From: Owenia fusiformis
Taxonomy: Eukaryota > Annelida > Polychaeta > Sabellida > Oweniidae
Length of the DNA: 64,000 bases
Assembly (NCBI GenBank): GCA_903813345.2
Contig: CAIIXF020000009.1
Span: forward strand, 3,410,001 to 3,474,000
Direction: 5' to 3'
Part shown: positions 47,421-59,465 of the stretch, one piece after another
How positions within the stretch are numbered: the first letter of the stretch is position 1
Layout of the letters: the number at the start of each line of letters is the position of its first letter
The notes under the pieces: generated by a model
Databases searched by the model: none
Told to the model about the DNA's origin: nothing
Seen by the model: the letters and a program-made list of their open reading frames with translations, nothing else
Made by a program: the position numbers and the translations under genes

Positions 47421-50400
47421 ATGGCTGACGGTGAAGAACAGACAGATCCAGTTCGTGACTTTAATTTGAACTTGAAGTTCCAACATTTTGATGACTCTGT
47501 TGAGAGTGTGGATATATACTTCGAAAGACTAGATCAATATTTCGAGGCAGCAAATTTAAAACCAACAGACGATAAAATTGTGCCATTAACATTGACATTG
47601 ATTGGTGCAAAAATGTATAAAACCCTAAGGGATTTATCAACACCAAAGCGTCCACATGAACTGTCATATGAACAGATAAAAGACACACTGATTAAACATT
47701 ACTCTCCGAAACCACTTATTATAGCGGAACGTTTCAAATTCTATAAAAGAGATCAGGATTCGACAGAGTCCATTGCGGAATATACTGGAATCATCAAAGC
47801 CATGGCGGACAAATGTGACTTTGGGAATTTTCTCCCACAAGCCTTACGTGATAAACTGGTTTGTGGTATCGCAGATGAAAATATTCAGAAGCGACTGTTA
47901 AATGATGACATGTCATTCCAACAGGTGTATGAAAAGGCTGTAACTATGGAGTTAACATCTTCAAATATTAAGGAGATGCAGTCAGCTTCTGCAGTGATGA
48001 ACAGATTAAAGGATGTTGGAAAGAAGGACTATAAATATGATAAATCCTGTTACAGATGTTTGGGCAAAGGTCACAATAGTGATGAGTGTTACTTCAAAAA
48101 TGAGAAATGCCACAGATGTTCACGCGTTGGTCATATTAAAAAGGCATGTAACAACAGAACATTGAAAGATTCAAAGTTTAACCACAAGAAAAAGTCAAAA
48201 AGTAGATATCGTAAACACAATGTTAAGTCTGTTGATGCCGACGATCACGACAGATCTACTTCAGACAGTGATTCAGACAGTGAACTGTACTACATAAAGG
48301 TGAACACTATTTCTAGTAAGAGATTAACCCCCATAAAAGAATCATTGTCAGTGAATGGACAACATGTTGAGTTTGAAGTTGACACGGGGTCAGCGTTTTC
48401 TATTATGTCAAAGAAAATGGCTGATGACAGATTAAGTGACATTGATGTGACACCATGTAGTTTAAAACTGTATACGTACACTGGAGAACAGATAAAAGAT
48501 GTTAGCGAAACTACAGTCAAAGTTGATACAGGTAGTGGCTTGAAGGATTTACGCTTATTATTAGTGCCAAATGATGGACCACCACTACTAGGCCGTGATT
48601 GGCTTCAACATGTAAAGTTAGATTGGACTCAGATTAAAAATGTACATGGATCAGGTAATCAGCCAAAAGAGCTGAGATCTGTACTGAAGAAACATGATAA
48701 ACTGTTCAATGAAACTATTGGATGTATGAAAGGATTCAAAGCAACATTCAAGCCCAAGGATGGTAGTACTCCTCAGTTTCGTAAACCTTACCCTGTACCG
48801 TACGCTTTGCGGGGTAAAATGGAAGAGGGCTTGAAGAAAATGGAGACTATGGGAATTATTTCTCCAGTGGCTCAGAGCGAATGGGCTACACCATGTTTTC
48901 CCATATTAAAAGGCAATGGCTCAGTTTGCATATGTGGTGACTATAAATCTACATTGAATCCGGTGCTTGAAGATAATTCTTATACCATGCCTGTCATTGA
49001 GGACATATATGCAAACTTAGGGCATGGCGAAAAATTCACCACACTGGATTTAGGTAATGCGTTTACACAGATCGAATTATCGGAGGATACTAAGATGTAT
49101 ACTACAGTCAACACGTGTAATGGATTATACGTCTACAATCGTCTCAATTATGGTACCAAAGTGGCCCCAGCGATTTTTCAAAGGGCAATGGATTCTATTT
49201 TACGTCCTTTACCCGGAGTATCCTGTTATTTGGATGATATAATTATAACAGGCAGAGATGATAAAGAACATTTGGAGAATCTCAACAAAGTGCTACAAGT
49301 ATTGGAGGATCATGATCTGAGATTGAATAAATCAAAGTGTAATTTCATGCAGAAATCAGTCTCATATTTAGGTCATGTGATTGATAAAGATGGCCTACAT
49401 AAATCTGAGGAAAAAGTGAAAGCTATTGTGAATATGCCAAGACCACAGGATAAAGCTGGTCTTCGCTCATTTCTTGGAAAAGTTCAATATTACAACAAGT
49501 TTATTCCAAGATTGTCTACAATTATCGGTCCACTCAATGGATTACTACACAAGGATGCCGAGTGGAATTGGAATTCTCAGTGTGAGGAAGCATATCTCAA
49601 GTGTAAAGAAATATTAGCTTCAGATCTTGTGCTGACACACTTTGATCCAAATCTCCCCATAAAGTTGGATACAGATGCATCAATGAAGGCTGTCGGAGCC
49701 GTAATTTCACATATCATGCCCGACAAATCTGAACGTCCCATTGCATATGCCTCTAAATCACTCAACAGTACTCAGTGCAACTACAGCATGATTGATAAAG
49801 AAGCTTATGCCATTATATGGGCACTCAAAAAATTTAACATGTATTTATATGGCCGCGAATTCGCCATAGTTACTGATCATAAACCCCTTCTCAGTATATT
49901 CGATCCATCGAAGGCTACATCAGTAATGGCCTCCGCACGATTGCAACGATGGTCATTGCAACTACAAGGATATAATTACAGGATTGAATATCGTAACACT
50001 CGTGAGCATACAAATGCTGATACACTGAGTAGATTGCCGTTACCAGATAAGGACTCTGATAAACCCGATACTCAGACATTATTCTACATATCTCAGATTG
50101 ACGCTTTACCAGTAGATGCTACGCAAATTGCCAAAGAGACACAGAAAGATCCAGTATTGTCTCGTGTTTATAACTGTTTACTCACTGATGTATGGAACGA
50201 TATTACCAAGGACAATCCAGAGTTGTATTCATATTATACAAAACGCCATGAAATGACACTACAAAGTGATTGCATTATGTGGGGTATTAAAGTGATTGTT
50301 CCCGCAAAACTTCGACATTTGATATTAAGTGAACTACATACCGGACACTTAGGCATAGTCCGCATGAAAGCCCTAGCTCGTAGTCATGTCCACTGGTATC

Positions 50401-51551
50401 ACATTGATAATGACATTGACAATTTAGCCAAATCTTGTCATGGATGTAGCGAAAATGCACGTCAACCAAGACTTGCACCACTTCACCCTTGGGAGTGGCC
50501 TGAAGATCCATGGAAGCGTATTCATGTGGATTACGCGGGACCCATATTTGGAAGCATGCACTTAATTGTTGTCGACGCTTATAGTAAATGGCCAGAGGTT
50601 GTGGGAACTAAATCTACAACCTCTAGTGCTACTATTGAACTGTTAAGACCACTTTTTGCACGATACGGATGTCCCGAACAATTAGTCTCAGATAACGGAC
50701 CACAGTTTGTCAGCGATGAATTCGAACACTTTATGAAGGCTAATGGTATTCGTCACATTACCAGTAATCCAATGCACCCAGCCACAAATGGCCAAGCAGA
50801 AAGACTTGTGCAGTCTTTTAAACATTCGTTGAAATGTATGAAATATGAGTCTGGAAACACCCAACAGAAGTTATGTAAATTTCTCTTAAGCTACAGAAAT
50901 ACACCACATGCTCTAACAGGGCAGACACCAGCATCGTTATTTCTCAAACGTAATTTGAGAACACGTCTCACATTGGTAAAACCAAATCTCAAAAATCGTG
51001 TCATTCAACGTCAAACAACTGAATCACAGCTACGTCTTGGTCCATACAGAGAGTACCAAATTGGACAAAATGTCTTAGCCAGAGACTATAGAAATCGTGG
51101 TAAGAAATGGGCTGAGGGAAAAATTATTGCAAGAGCAGGCCCTCTGAGCTACATGATTGAAATAGATAACGGACAAGTATGGCGCAGACATATTGATCAA
51201 ATTCAGTCTGGTGGCTGCGGACCACTAAATATGCCCGAGAACCTAATACCCGATGTACAAGTTGCAAACCCTCTAATTGCACCTACTGTACTATTACCTC
51301 CAGTGATTCCACCTACTCAGGAAATTACAACTCCAGTTTTGAGACCAGATCCAATGCCAGCTACACCTTCCAAGGTTAAAGATATTCCTCAGCAGCAGAA
51401 TAAATCACATTCTCAATCTAAGCCAGATATGTCCCTTGATAGCTCTACTGTGGATAAATCATTGCAAAATTCATCCCCAAGTCCTATCGGGAAGTATAAT
51501 CTCAGACGTGATAGAAAACCACCAGTTAGATATGGTTGGAAGAACATTTAA
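47421..51551 (+). CDS. Gag-Pol polyprotein of the Ty3/gypsy retrotransposon, 1,376 aa
   Basis: A single frame without Gag/Pol frameshift. Order: a Gag capsid-like region (about 1-195); two CCHC zinc knuckles starting at Cys210 and Cys230; an aspartic protease with DTGS at 321-324; reverse transcriptase with YLDD at 603-606; RNase H beginning around DTDAS at 750; integrase with an HHCC zinc-binding part starting at His973 and a DDE core of Asp1037, Asp1091 and Glu1127 (D,D-35-E spacing). RT-integrase order places it in Ty3/gypsy rather than copia. No chromodomain is evident; the C-terminus is Pro-rich and ends with a YNLRRDRKPPVRYG motif common in this group. All catalytic residues that can be checked are present. 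It copies the element through RNA and inserts it into host DNA. Confidence 0.96.
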   Translation: MADGEEQTDPVRDFNLNLKFQHFDDSVESVDIYFERLDQYFEAANLKPTDDKIVPLTLTLIGAKMYKTLRDLSTPKRPHELSYEQIKDTLIKHYSPKPLIIAERFKFYKRDQDSTESIAEYTGIIKAMADKCDFGNFLPQALRDKLVCGIADENIQKRLLNDDMSFQQVYEKAVTMELTSSNIKEMQSASAVMNRLKDVGKKDYKYDKSCYRCLGKGHNSDECYFKNEKCHRCSRVGHIKKACNNRTLKDSKFNHKKKSKSRYRKHNVKSVDADDHDRSTSDSDSDSELYYIKVNTISSKRLTPIKESLSVNGQHVEFEVDTGSAFSIMSKKMADDRLSDIDVTPCSLKLYTYTGEQIKDVSETTVKVDTGSGLKDLRLLLVPNDGPPLLGRDWLQHVKLDWTQIKNVHGSGNQPKELRSVLKKHDKLFNETIGCMKGFKATFKPKDGSTPQFRKPYPVPYALRGKMEEGLKKMETMGIISPVAQSEWATPCFPILKGNGSVCICGDYKSTLNPVLEDNSYTMPVIEDIYANLGHGEKFTTLDLGNAFTQIELSEDTKMYTTVNTCNGLYVYNRLNYGTKVAPAIFQRAMDSILRPLPGVSCYLDDIIITGRDDKEHLENLNKVLQVLEDHDLRLNKSKCNFMQKSVSYLGHVIDKDGLHKSEEKVKAIVNMPRPQDKAGLRSFLGKVQYYNKFIPRLSTIIGPLNGLLHKDAEWNWNSQCEEAYLKCKEILASDLVLTHFDPNLPIKLDTDASMKAVGAVISHIMPDKSERPIAYASKSLNSTQCNYSMIDKEAYAIIWALKKFNMYLYGREFAIVTDHKPLLSIFDPSKATSVMASARLQRWSLQLQGYNYRIEYRNTREHTNADTLSRLPLPDKDSDKPDTQTLFYISQIDALPVDATQIAKETQKDPVLSRVYNCLLTDVWNDITKDNPELYSYYTKRHEMTLQSDCIMWGIKVIVPAKLRHLILSELHTGHLGIVRMKALARSHVHWYHIDNDIDNLAKSCHGCSENARQPRLAPLHPWEWPEDPWKRIHVDYAGPIFGSMHLIVVDAYSKWPEVVGTKSTTSSATIELLRPLFARYGCPEQLVSDNGPQFVSDEFEHFMKANGIRHITSNPMHPATNGQAERLVQSFKHSLKCMKYESGNTQQKLCKFLLSYRNTPHALTGQTPASLFLKRNLRTRLTLVKPNLKNRVIQRQTTESQLRLGPYREYQIGQNVLARDYRNRGKKWAEGKIIARAGPLSYMIEIDNGQVWRRHIDQIQSGGCGPLNMPENLIPDVQVANPLIAPTVLLPPVIPPTQEITTPVLRPDPMPATPSKVKDIPQQQNKSHSQSKPDMSLDSSTVDKSLQNSSPSPIGKYNLRRDRKPPVRYGWKNI

Positions 51552-51788
51552 CATTGATCACATTATAACTGACTACTTTATATAAGTACTGTATCTTATA
51601 GATAATATTACTTTGTAGAAGGAACTGAAAATCTTTCATTAGATTGTAATTACTGCAAAGATCAGTTTGAGGACTTCATTGATTACTGTTATTGAACTAG
51701 TTATGAATAACATTGAACAAAGTTAAAGTTAAACTTTTCTCTTTGTCATGATGGACATTTATTTTGTCATCCTGAAAAACAGGGGCAC

Positions 51789-51984
51789 TGTCATGTATGT
51801 TAATAATTAATGATTCATTTAAAGATGTCGCCATCTGTCAGTAATAGTTTCCCCAGACCGCTTTAGCGAAATCATTCTATTATATTATATCGACTATGTT
51901 ATGTTCTCAGTAAGAAAATAAAAGCACGTGAAATATTTGCAAAACACTAATCTGTATTTGCTTGATTGTCGAATATATGTAACA
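51789..51984 (+). repeat. 3' LTR, 196 bp
   Basis: Identical to the 5' LTR; followed by GAAGT, the target duplication. Confidence 0.95.
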
Positions 51985-52524
51985 GAAGTCATTGCTGGAA
52001 AATATGATTTTAATACGTGAAATTATATCTATAAATACAGCACTAAAAATAACAGTACACATGAGGTACATGTATGATTGCGTCCAGAAATGTTTGAAAC
52101 CCTTACGGAAAATTCGGTCTGCATTTTGTCACCATTGCTCTTTCTTCCCGCATTCTAGTGCTGTTTGAATGAATATATTTATTAACGTATTTCCAACTAA
52201 AATATATCACATTTTTTCATAAACCACAAACATTTAGATCATAAAAAAATTATTCAATACTTGAGTGAGCACGATATGCAAGGGTTACTAAGTTGACACA
52301 GTAAATGACCACTGACATTGTGTTAGTCCATGCACACAGCGTATTCTGCCAATACACATTTGCCTTGAACACCCCTAACTTTCATAGTGAAGTGATCGTC
52401 TGACTAATTGGTTTATGTTTACGTTTTAATGTGTTTTGTGTTCCTTGTTACAGCAAGGGGGGCCAGTAAAGTAGACTAACATGTTTGCATTGCAAATTTT
52501 GATCGAATATGTGAGACACTTTAA

Positions 52525-53268
52525 GTAAATTGTATCTATGAACATTTTTTTGTTGATTTCACCGAGAGCATGCCTTGACTAGAAGTCGTTGATGCTATCC
52601 AAGTGCAACACTCATTTTTCCATGGAACACTCTATCTACAAAACAGAATCATGTAGAATCATAAAATATCAAGAAAGTTATTCCAAAATTAGTGGGTGGT
52701 AATTAGTGCTCCGCCCTGTGCATACTAACTTCGTTATTCTCAAGGACTGGCATTTCTAAGGGACAATCAACTCATGGAGTCCGATGCTAAATATATCCAT
52801 TTGACATTGAACTTAATACATTACCATTGTTGGAAGATTATCCTTTTACGAACGAATAAATTGTACAGTCAATATCCGTTTTCTAAATATTGAGATCGCG
52901 CTAGGACAACAGGACCAACTTTAAAAACAGATGAATGGGCAGATTAAAGTGTATTATACTGTAAGTTAATCTCCTGGTCGAATCACGTTTAAAATCGGTT
53001 ATTTATTGTCCCGGGTCTTATTGACGTGTTTTGATTTTGATTACCCAAAGTGAGGATTTTATAAGTATTGTGATATTTGGTGGCTCCAGTCGCAAATGTA
53101 TATTTCTTTATTAAGACCATGTGGTTGAAATGATGGGCACACATTTAGCGATAAAATGCCTATATTAACGTGTATAAAAGGACAACATGTGACAATCTAA
53201 ACTATGGATACAGTAATATGGATTAGTAGACAGTGAAAGGTATAAGAGCCGACCCAGCGATCACAACG
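52525..53268. other. 5' flank of the GPCR gene
   Basis: No exon is seen. A TATAAAAGG-like block (GTGTATAAAAGGAC at about 53170-53183) lies about 90 bases before the start codon and is a plausible TATA box. Confidence 0.5.
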
Positions 53269-56200
53269 ATGTCGAATTCATCAGAGACCGAGTTCGACTT
53301 CATTGATGCCTACGCCCGGCCGTTTTTCGAATGGCTTCATATAAACGTTCTTCCCATTCTTACAGCTGTATTGCATATTATCGCCATCTTCCTAAGTTTT
53401 GGCCTCAATGGGGCATTTCTTCACATGTGCCGAAGAACTAAACGTCTAGCTGACCCGAACACGAGGCTCATTATCAACCTTATTACCGTTGACTTCATAG
53501 CTGTTGTTATAGTGAACATACCTGCAACAGTGTCAGCCCTGTCGTTAAGATGGTTCTTCGGGGATATTGTTTGTTACATTCACGGGGTTATCGTATGTAT
53601 GGTATTTTTGAATAACTTTCACGGACTATGCTTGATCTGCATAGAACGAACATGGAAACTATGCAACCCCAATTTTTATGACAAGACATTTGGTAATCCT
53701 AACGTAGTTACTGCTAGTATACTGATACAATGGTTCCTAAACGGAATAGTAGCCATCATCCCATTTTGGGGAATAAATGGCTTGGCGCCCATTTCGTATC
53801 AACAATACCAATATCAATGCAACTTGAACTTTACCAGCAGCTTGGGCCATATGCTGGCCTATATTGGATGGGGATTTCTATATCCATTTATGTTTTGCAC
53901 TGTTTGTTTTGTCTGTATTCTCCACAAAAGAAGAAAATTATTACGAGAGGCAGAGCCGAATGTTGAGCAGAAATCGGAGAGTAAGGTGGAACTCATTGAA
54001 AAATCCAAAAGCCCTCGTGTCTTGAGCGCTGTCAAGGAAAGGCCAGAGACTGCACCGAATTCTGGTTCGCGTCCACGTACGCAAGAAACAGCTGTTACAA
54101 TGCATGATATTGAAGTTACGAACGGAGATGAAAAAGATGTGATTAATCAAAGGGCCGAGATCGTCCAAGAAACAAATCTGACGAAACAAGATTCTGGACC
54201 TCCAAACGTCAAGGACAATCGTAGGAGATCCGTCAAGGTATATATGAGTAATCTGTATAATAAATGAATGAATACATGTCACAATCAATGTAAAAACAAA
54301 AACTATACATTTGGGTTCTAGACAAGTTCCTTTCGATATCTAATAGTCAATATTTGAATAACAGAATTTATAGAAACTATTACCTTGTGACGAGTCTTTT
54401 GATACACAACTTGGTAACGTCATAAACGTGTCCAATTTATTGATTTTAGAGGCGTAGGACTTCATCTCTTCGGAGTTATGACCCGCTGAGTGATTCTCTG
54501 ATTGCAAGAGAATTGGGGCAGATGCTGACATTTGGAGAAATGAGCGATCAGCAACAAGAATTTCATCTTGCAATGACAGCAGTGCTGCTTTGGATATTTA
54601 CGTACCTCACGTGGATACCATTCATAGCAGTCGTATTTTATAAGGTCAGTAATAGTCAGTCTGTAGTTAATGTCGACCTGGGGGAATAAGTTCATTAGCT
54701 CATTTAGAATGGTTAATTATTTGATATATTTTATCTGCGTTGGGGAGAACAAAGGACGCGCCGGTATGGTGAGGTATTATTGATTTTAGAAAGTCGATCT
54801 TTAACCAAAGTAATTTCCTCATCTGGAATATGATATTTCTCAATAGAATAATATGTTTTTCTCCAAATAGAATCACAAGGAGCATAGACTTATGTATCTC
54901 ATATTTGAGTGGGTTTGGGGAAGATATCACCCGGGAATATATATCATATCTGAGGAGAGGGCAGGGCATATTGTATATGTCCCGCTTCTATATGTTGAAG
55001 TAAATCCATTGTTTAGTACCCCATCGTACACATTTTAAATGTGTAAGATGGGGTACTAAACAATGGATTTTGAGTGCTGGATTGGATTAATATTTTCATC
55101 ATCCTGATTACAACTTCAAAGAAATATATCTTATATTTAATGAAAATACTGAACAAATATTTCACTCTATTGAGGTGAATACCTGTACATCTTTCACAAG
55201 TGATATTCCACGAAGCCCGAAGGGCAAGTGGAATATCACCCTGTGAAAGTGCTACAGGTATTCACCGAAAATATAGTGAAATATTTGTTTTATTATATCA
55301 CTGTCTGGCTAAATATCCCTAATATTATTAAGTCATTAAGTCTTCATATATTTTTACAAATCTACTCGGTTCGTCTGGCATTTTGACTTACACTGAACTA
55401 AATTATTTACATTGAACGAAAACAAATTCTTTGAAAATTCCCGGGAGCGTGGGGTATCGCTAGATATCTCACGGTTGTCTTATCTGATTAGCATTGCCAT
55501 TGAATATCGCCAGATATCCCACGACATGTGACCCGGTTTTGACCAATCATACTGTCGCTAGCTAGATAGTGATATAATAATGTTATTTATAATGTGAATA
55601 TAGTCTTACTCAAATATATGTCGTCAACTATTTGCAAACCTTACCACATCTGGTCTTTTTATTTCAAATGTGTAAATGTGTCTAGTCCTCTTACAATGAG
55701 CCTAAAATATCACAAAACCCTATAATTTATTCAATATTTTCAACAATACACTTTCTCATGAAGGGGAGGCATTTTCTATTTATCCATAATTATCCGTTGT
55801 ACATAACGGAAGCTATTCTATTTTCAATCAGACCTTCTACACGATCGAAGAGACTTGGGCCGGTTGGTGGACCTCTGGTATAATCGTAGTTGACCTGTGT
55901 TGGATCATTAGGCCCATTGTCATCCTGAGCCACAACAAACAGATCAAAGAGGAAGTGAAGGAGGTTTTGCCAGATATATGGAAGGAGAAAGCTGAAAGGG
56001 TAACGCATTACTGGTTGATTTGGTTGCTCCTATAACATAATATGAATAGTTCATCTTTGGATGCATGAACATCGGCGATCTGTGTAATACCATCAACTGC
56101 TGTGACCTTTAGCCAACAAAGATGGCAGTGAAGTATTTTCATATTTATATATGAAGTTAATGTGAATATGTAGGCATAACCGCATGAACGGCAGTGTTTT

Positions 56201-56649
56201 CCCCGGGGTATATTTTCACGACAATTATTGTTTCCGAATTTGACAAGCAAAAACGATATAGTAATTTTCATGGATTCTACAACTATAATGTATAACGGTC
56301 ATTAAATTAGTAATTTATATTTCAGGTGAAATCAAGGTTCGATCAAAGTATGAACACGCTGGACAGATCTCTCCACATCACTCCCAAAATGAAAAGAAAC
56401 TCAATCAAAACGGATAAGCCTGTTAAGATGGCGAATATACAGAAACAGAAAAGCCAGAAAAGTATAACTGATGAGTCTAATCCTATTGCAAAACAAGAAT
56501 CTAAGATGAGTTTAGTAACTGAAAAGATCATAGTAACTCCACTGCCTAATGAGATTAATGATAATTCTGAACCGAATATTCCTGGAGGGACGGATAGTTC
56601 ACCATCAAAGGAAGATATTTCAAACAAGACAAATACGGAATTAAAATAA
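53269..56649 (+). CDS. Divergent class A (rhodopsin-like) G-protein-coupled receptor, 551 aa, 4 exons
   Basis: Exons 53269-54237, 54450-54644, 55832-55999 and 56326-56649, all phase 0 and GT-AG (1,656 nt). I chose ATG 53269 (MSNSSETEF, with an N-glycosylation site); the frame is open upstream but has no earlier ATG. Seen: Asn47 in TM1 (GLNG), Asp75 in TM2, a WFFG...C extracellular loop 1 with Cys102, ERT (126-128) in place of DRY, a Cys in QYQCN of loop 2, a long charged third intracellular loop of about 150 residues, TM6 with TWIP (377-380) in place of CWLP, and TM7 with RPIVI (415-419) in place of NPxxY. A long basic, Ser/Thr-rich tail follows. There is no Lys at the retinal position of TM7 (Asp there), so it is not an opsin. 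Ligand unknown. Introns cut before TM6 and between TM6 and TM7. Confidence 0.87.
55002..55070. repeat. Near-perfect hairpin, 69 bp
   Basis: AAATCCATTGTTTAGTACCC runs into a centre at TTTTAAAT and back through GGGTACTAAACAATGGATTT. In intron 2 of the GPCR gene. Probably a small foldback element. Confidence 0.85.
55152..55290. mobile_element. Foldback MITE, 139 bp
   Basis: AACAAATATTTCACT and AGTGAAATATTTGTT bound two arms that also pair GGTGAATACCTGTA and GTGATATTCCAC with their inverses around a GAAGCCCGAAGGGC loop. Intronic in the GPCR gene. Confidence 0.8.
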
Positions 56650-57161
56650 CAAAACTAAACAAGTGGTATTAGAATATATATTTTTTGTCTGGATGTCAAC
56701 TTGTACATAAAACAAGAAGCATAAGCGTAATTATATGATTTTGGATAATGTTTATTACTTGTATATCAGTACTTTATATACAGTACTCTTTGATAGTTGA
56801 TACTGTTACCAATTAGCAAATTATTGTTAAATATCCCAGATGCGAGTAGAAATAATCTTGATTTACGTCATTAAAAATCCACAATTCAGTAAAACTGATG
56901 TCATATTTGGAATCTACATGTACAATTACACTCAGAAATGTGGTTTTGAAAAGAGTTTATCAACTTTGAAAATTTAATTTTCTTTGAAAATTTAATTTTC
57001 TTTGAAAATATGACTTCTAGGTCGGGGAGATTCCCCATAGACCCCATGTTATAAAACCACAGAAAGTGAAATATACTTTCTTGTGTTGGGCAGATGGTAT
57101 TTCCTTCTACTTGACATATTTTAATTTGTATAACTATCAGATACATAATAAGGGTAAAATG

Positions 57162-57215
57162 TTAATTCCCCCGAATCAGCCACCTGGTGGCGAAACTTGT
57201 AACTACCTACTCGCA
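57162..57215. repeat. Dispersed repeat, copy 2 (reverse of 14541-14610)
   Basis: CCCCCGAATCAGCCACCTGG continues as TGGCGAAACTTGTAACTACC, the inverse of the sequence at 14541-14610. Confidence 0.55.
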
Positions 57216-57748
57216 TCTAAGTAATTACAATGTGCAATGTACATATGCTAACAAGGCAGCTGAAAAGCTATGCATTTAAAAGCACAGTCGTCTAGACGAC
57301 TGGACGTGTACATATATATTCTATGCAGTTTTATCATATAATATATATTTGCTTTTTAAATGTATGTACTTGAATAAACAATAACATTGCTCTAATATTA
57401 ATAACTTTTGACTCTAAATATAAACTATGTCTGTATCAACTCACACACTTGCTTGAATACGGTACAACGTTTGATTTGCTTTAATATTAAACCAAGAAAA
57501 ATAACTCGTATAGAAAAAGCATTTGAAGTTGGAGATCATTGGACAGGATTTAAAAGATGGAGATGCTTCTATAAAAATGAATGTATCATGTAATACAAAC
57601 AATTTTGCCATATTTCAGTGACATTGATAAAAGCTTAAAATATAAAGCTTGACAGATCCAAAATATTTTTGATAATTTATTGTAAGCGTTGATGTGGTCC
57701 ATTTGGTGTCAAATGAAAAATAAGGTTCTTATCAATACATTGGATATA

Positions 57749-58445
57749 CACTCCATAAGTTTGGCAACCTTAGCTCCATCATTGAACTACGTGTTAAAGC
57801 CTCTTTACGTTTGAATTTTTATTTACTTAATCGGCGACAAAATAACGTTTAATATTGATGAAAAAGTAATCTGACTTTATTTCCAATACCTCCAAATATT
57901 TTTAGTTTTTTCCTTAATTACAATAGGTCGAAAATTGGTAATAAATTTGATGATTTTTTTAAAAATCGTCATTCCCATGTAATCCAATGGGAAATGGAGG
58001 GTTCAGGGCAAATCAGAATTCAGGAAATATTTTCAAAAAGGTTCAGCAAAAAATATTTCCATATAGAAACTTGAATTGTTTTTTATGAATATAAAAGTTA
58101 TAGCGGTTCAAGGTCATTTTTGAATTATTTTCGCCTCCTGTGTTATTTGTTTTTTGAAAAACAATTTTGACTTTAAAGCCCTATAACTTTGTTGAACTTG
58201 AAGAAATATATCATTTTTTTTTGTTAAATAAAGTTAGCAAATTCAATTGCCTGTAGTGTCTACCTCGTATTTTTGCAAGGACTCGAATGGATGGAAATTC
58301 AGTCATATAACTTGCCGCAAACCTATAATTTCCCATTGGTTAACATTTTCATCGCAGGTTAAGTGAATAAGAATCCAAAGATAAAGAGGCTTTAACACGT
58401 AGTTCAATGGGGGAGGCAAGGTTGCCAAACTTATGGAGGGGAGTG
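57749..58445. mobile_element. TA-flanked mariner-like non-autonomous element, 697 bp
   Basis: The left end CACTCCATAAGTTTGGCAAC is matched in reverse by the right end (GTTGCCAAACTTATGGAGGG, then GAGTG), and the match continues through ATTGAACTACGTGTTAAAGC (about 60 bp). TA flanks at 57747-57748 and 58446-58447. No protein is encoded. A 21-base fragment of its right end also occurs at about 20625. Confidence 0.82.
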
Positions 58446-58504
58446 TACTAAGAAATTTAAATGTTAAGTCTTAATTTTGCCCAAAAATGTTGAAAATTCA
58501 AAGT

Positions 58505-59465
58505 GGGCCTTTAAGAGGAATGCAACCCACCTGAAATTCTTTGTAAAGCTAGGAAATGGGCCAATAGTCAATTTCGCGAAACAAAAATGTCGATCATTTT
58601 GAAAATAGGCAATATTTTGAACTAGGAGTCAAAAGGGAGTTTATTGTATTGATGTTCATCAAAAATAACTTAAAACGGGAAACCTATCGACAGAGGTTTG
58701 AACGCAAATGGTCCAAAAGTGGATTTCACAAGACAGATGGACAAATCAATGTTAACTAAAATGGCTGAAAATAGTAAAAAGGATAATTTTTTGCTGATTC
58801 TTTGTAACAAAATTATTTCATACAACTACTCTTCACATTTAAATGGCTTTTTACAATGCAGGACACCTGGATTTATTTGTAAAGCTAGGAAATGGGTCAA
58901 AGGTGAATTTCGCGAGACAAAAATGGCGGCCATCTTGAAAATAGACGAGCTTTTGAACCTTGAGTCATAATAGCCGAGTTTTCTGTATTGATGTTGAACA
59001 AAGATTACTTAAAACGGGAATCCAGAGGTTTTAAAACGTGCCACTATTGTTGGTCCAGAAGTGGATTTCGCAAGACAGATGGACAAATCAATGTTAACTA
59101 CAATGGCTGAAAACAGAAAAAAACGTAAATAAGTATTGCTGATTTTTTGTAATAAAATTATTTCATACAAAACTATTCTTTACATTGACATGGATTTCAA
59201 CAATGCAGGACACCTGAAATTATTTGCAAAGCTAGGAAATGGGTCAGAAATGAATTTCACGAGACAAAAATAGCGGCAATCTTGAAAATAAGAGAGTTTT
59301 TGAACCAGGAGTCATAGGAGAGTTTTCTGTATTGATGTTGAACAAAAATAACTGAAAACGAGAATCCTATCGACAGAGGTTTTAAACGTGCCACTATTGT
59401 TGACGGACGGATGCACGCACGCACGCACACACGCACGCACTGACAGACGGACAGACGGACAAGTG
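58505..59465. repeat. Three diverged tandem units of about 345 bp ending in a microsatellite
   Basis: AAAGCTAGGAAATGGG recurs near 58544, 58881 and 59228, each followed by AATTTC-CGA-ACAAAAAT, then GTATTGATGTT and AACGGGAA-CC blocks; GACAGATGGACAAATCAATG occurs in the first two spacers. The array ends in a GCACGCACGCAC and GACGGACAGACGG microsatellite (59408-59462). Confidence 0.75.

Larger units (their letters stand above)
47145..51984 (+). mobile_element. Full-length Ty3/gypsy LTR retrotransposon, 4,840 bp
   Basis: LTRs 47145-47340 and 51789-51984, target duplication GAAGT at 47140-47144 and 51985-51989, a probable primer-binding site directly after the 5' LTR (TGGCGACGAGGATAAAG, from 47342), one Gag-Pol frame, and a purine-rich GAAAAACAGGGGCAC tract just before the 3' LTR. 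The LTRs are identical base for base by eye and the frame is open, so insertion was very recent. There is no envelope-like frame. Confidence 0.96.
46929..52524 (+). mobile_element. TTAA-flanked DNA element split by an LTR retrotransposon
   Basis: The left part 46929-47144 and the right part 51990-52524 together match the 732-bp element at 37316-38047 in reverse. The ends are TTAA-AGATTCTC and GAGACACT-TTAA. The insert between them is the Ty3/gypsy element with its GAAGT duplication. Without the insert this copy would be about 751 bp. Confidence 0.85.

Noticed and set aside
53233-53268. Earlier start for the GPCR by extending the open frame upstream
   Set aside because: There is no ATG in that stretch, only a GTG. 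The ATG at 53269 gives a normal extracellular N terminus.
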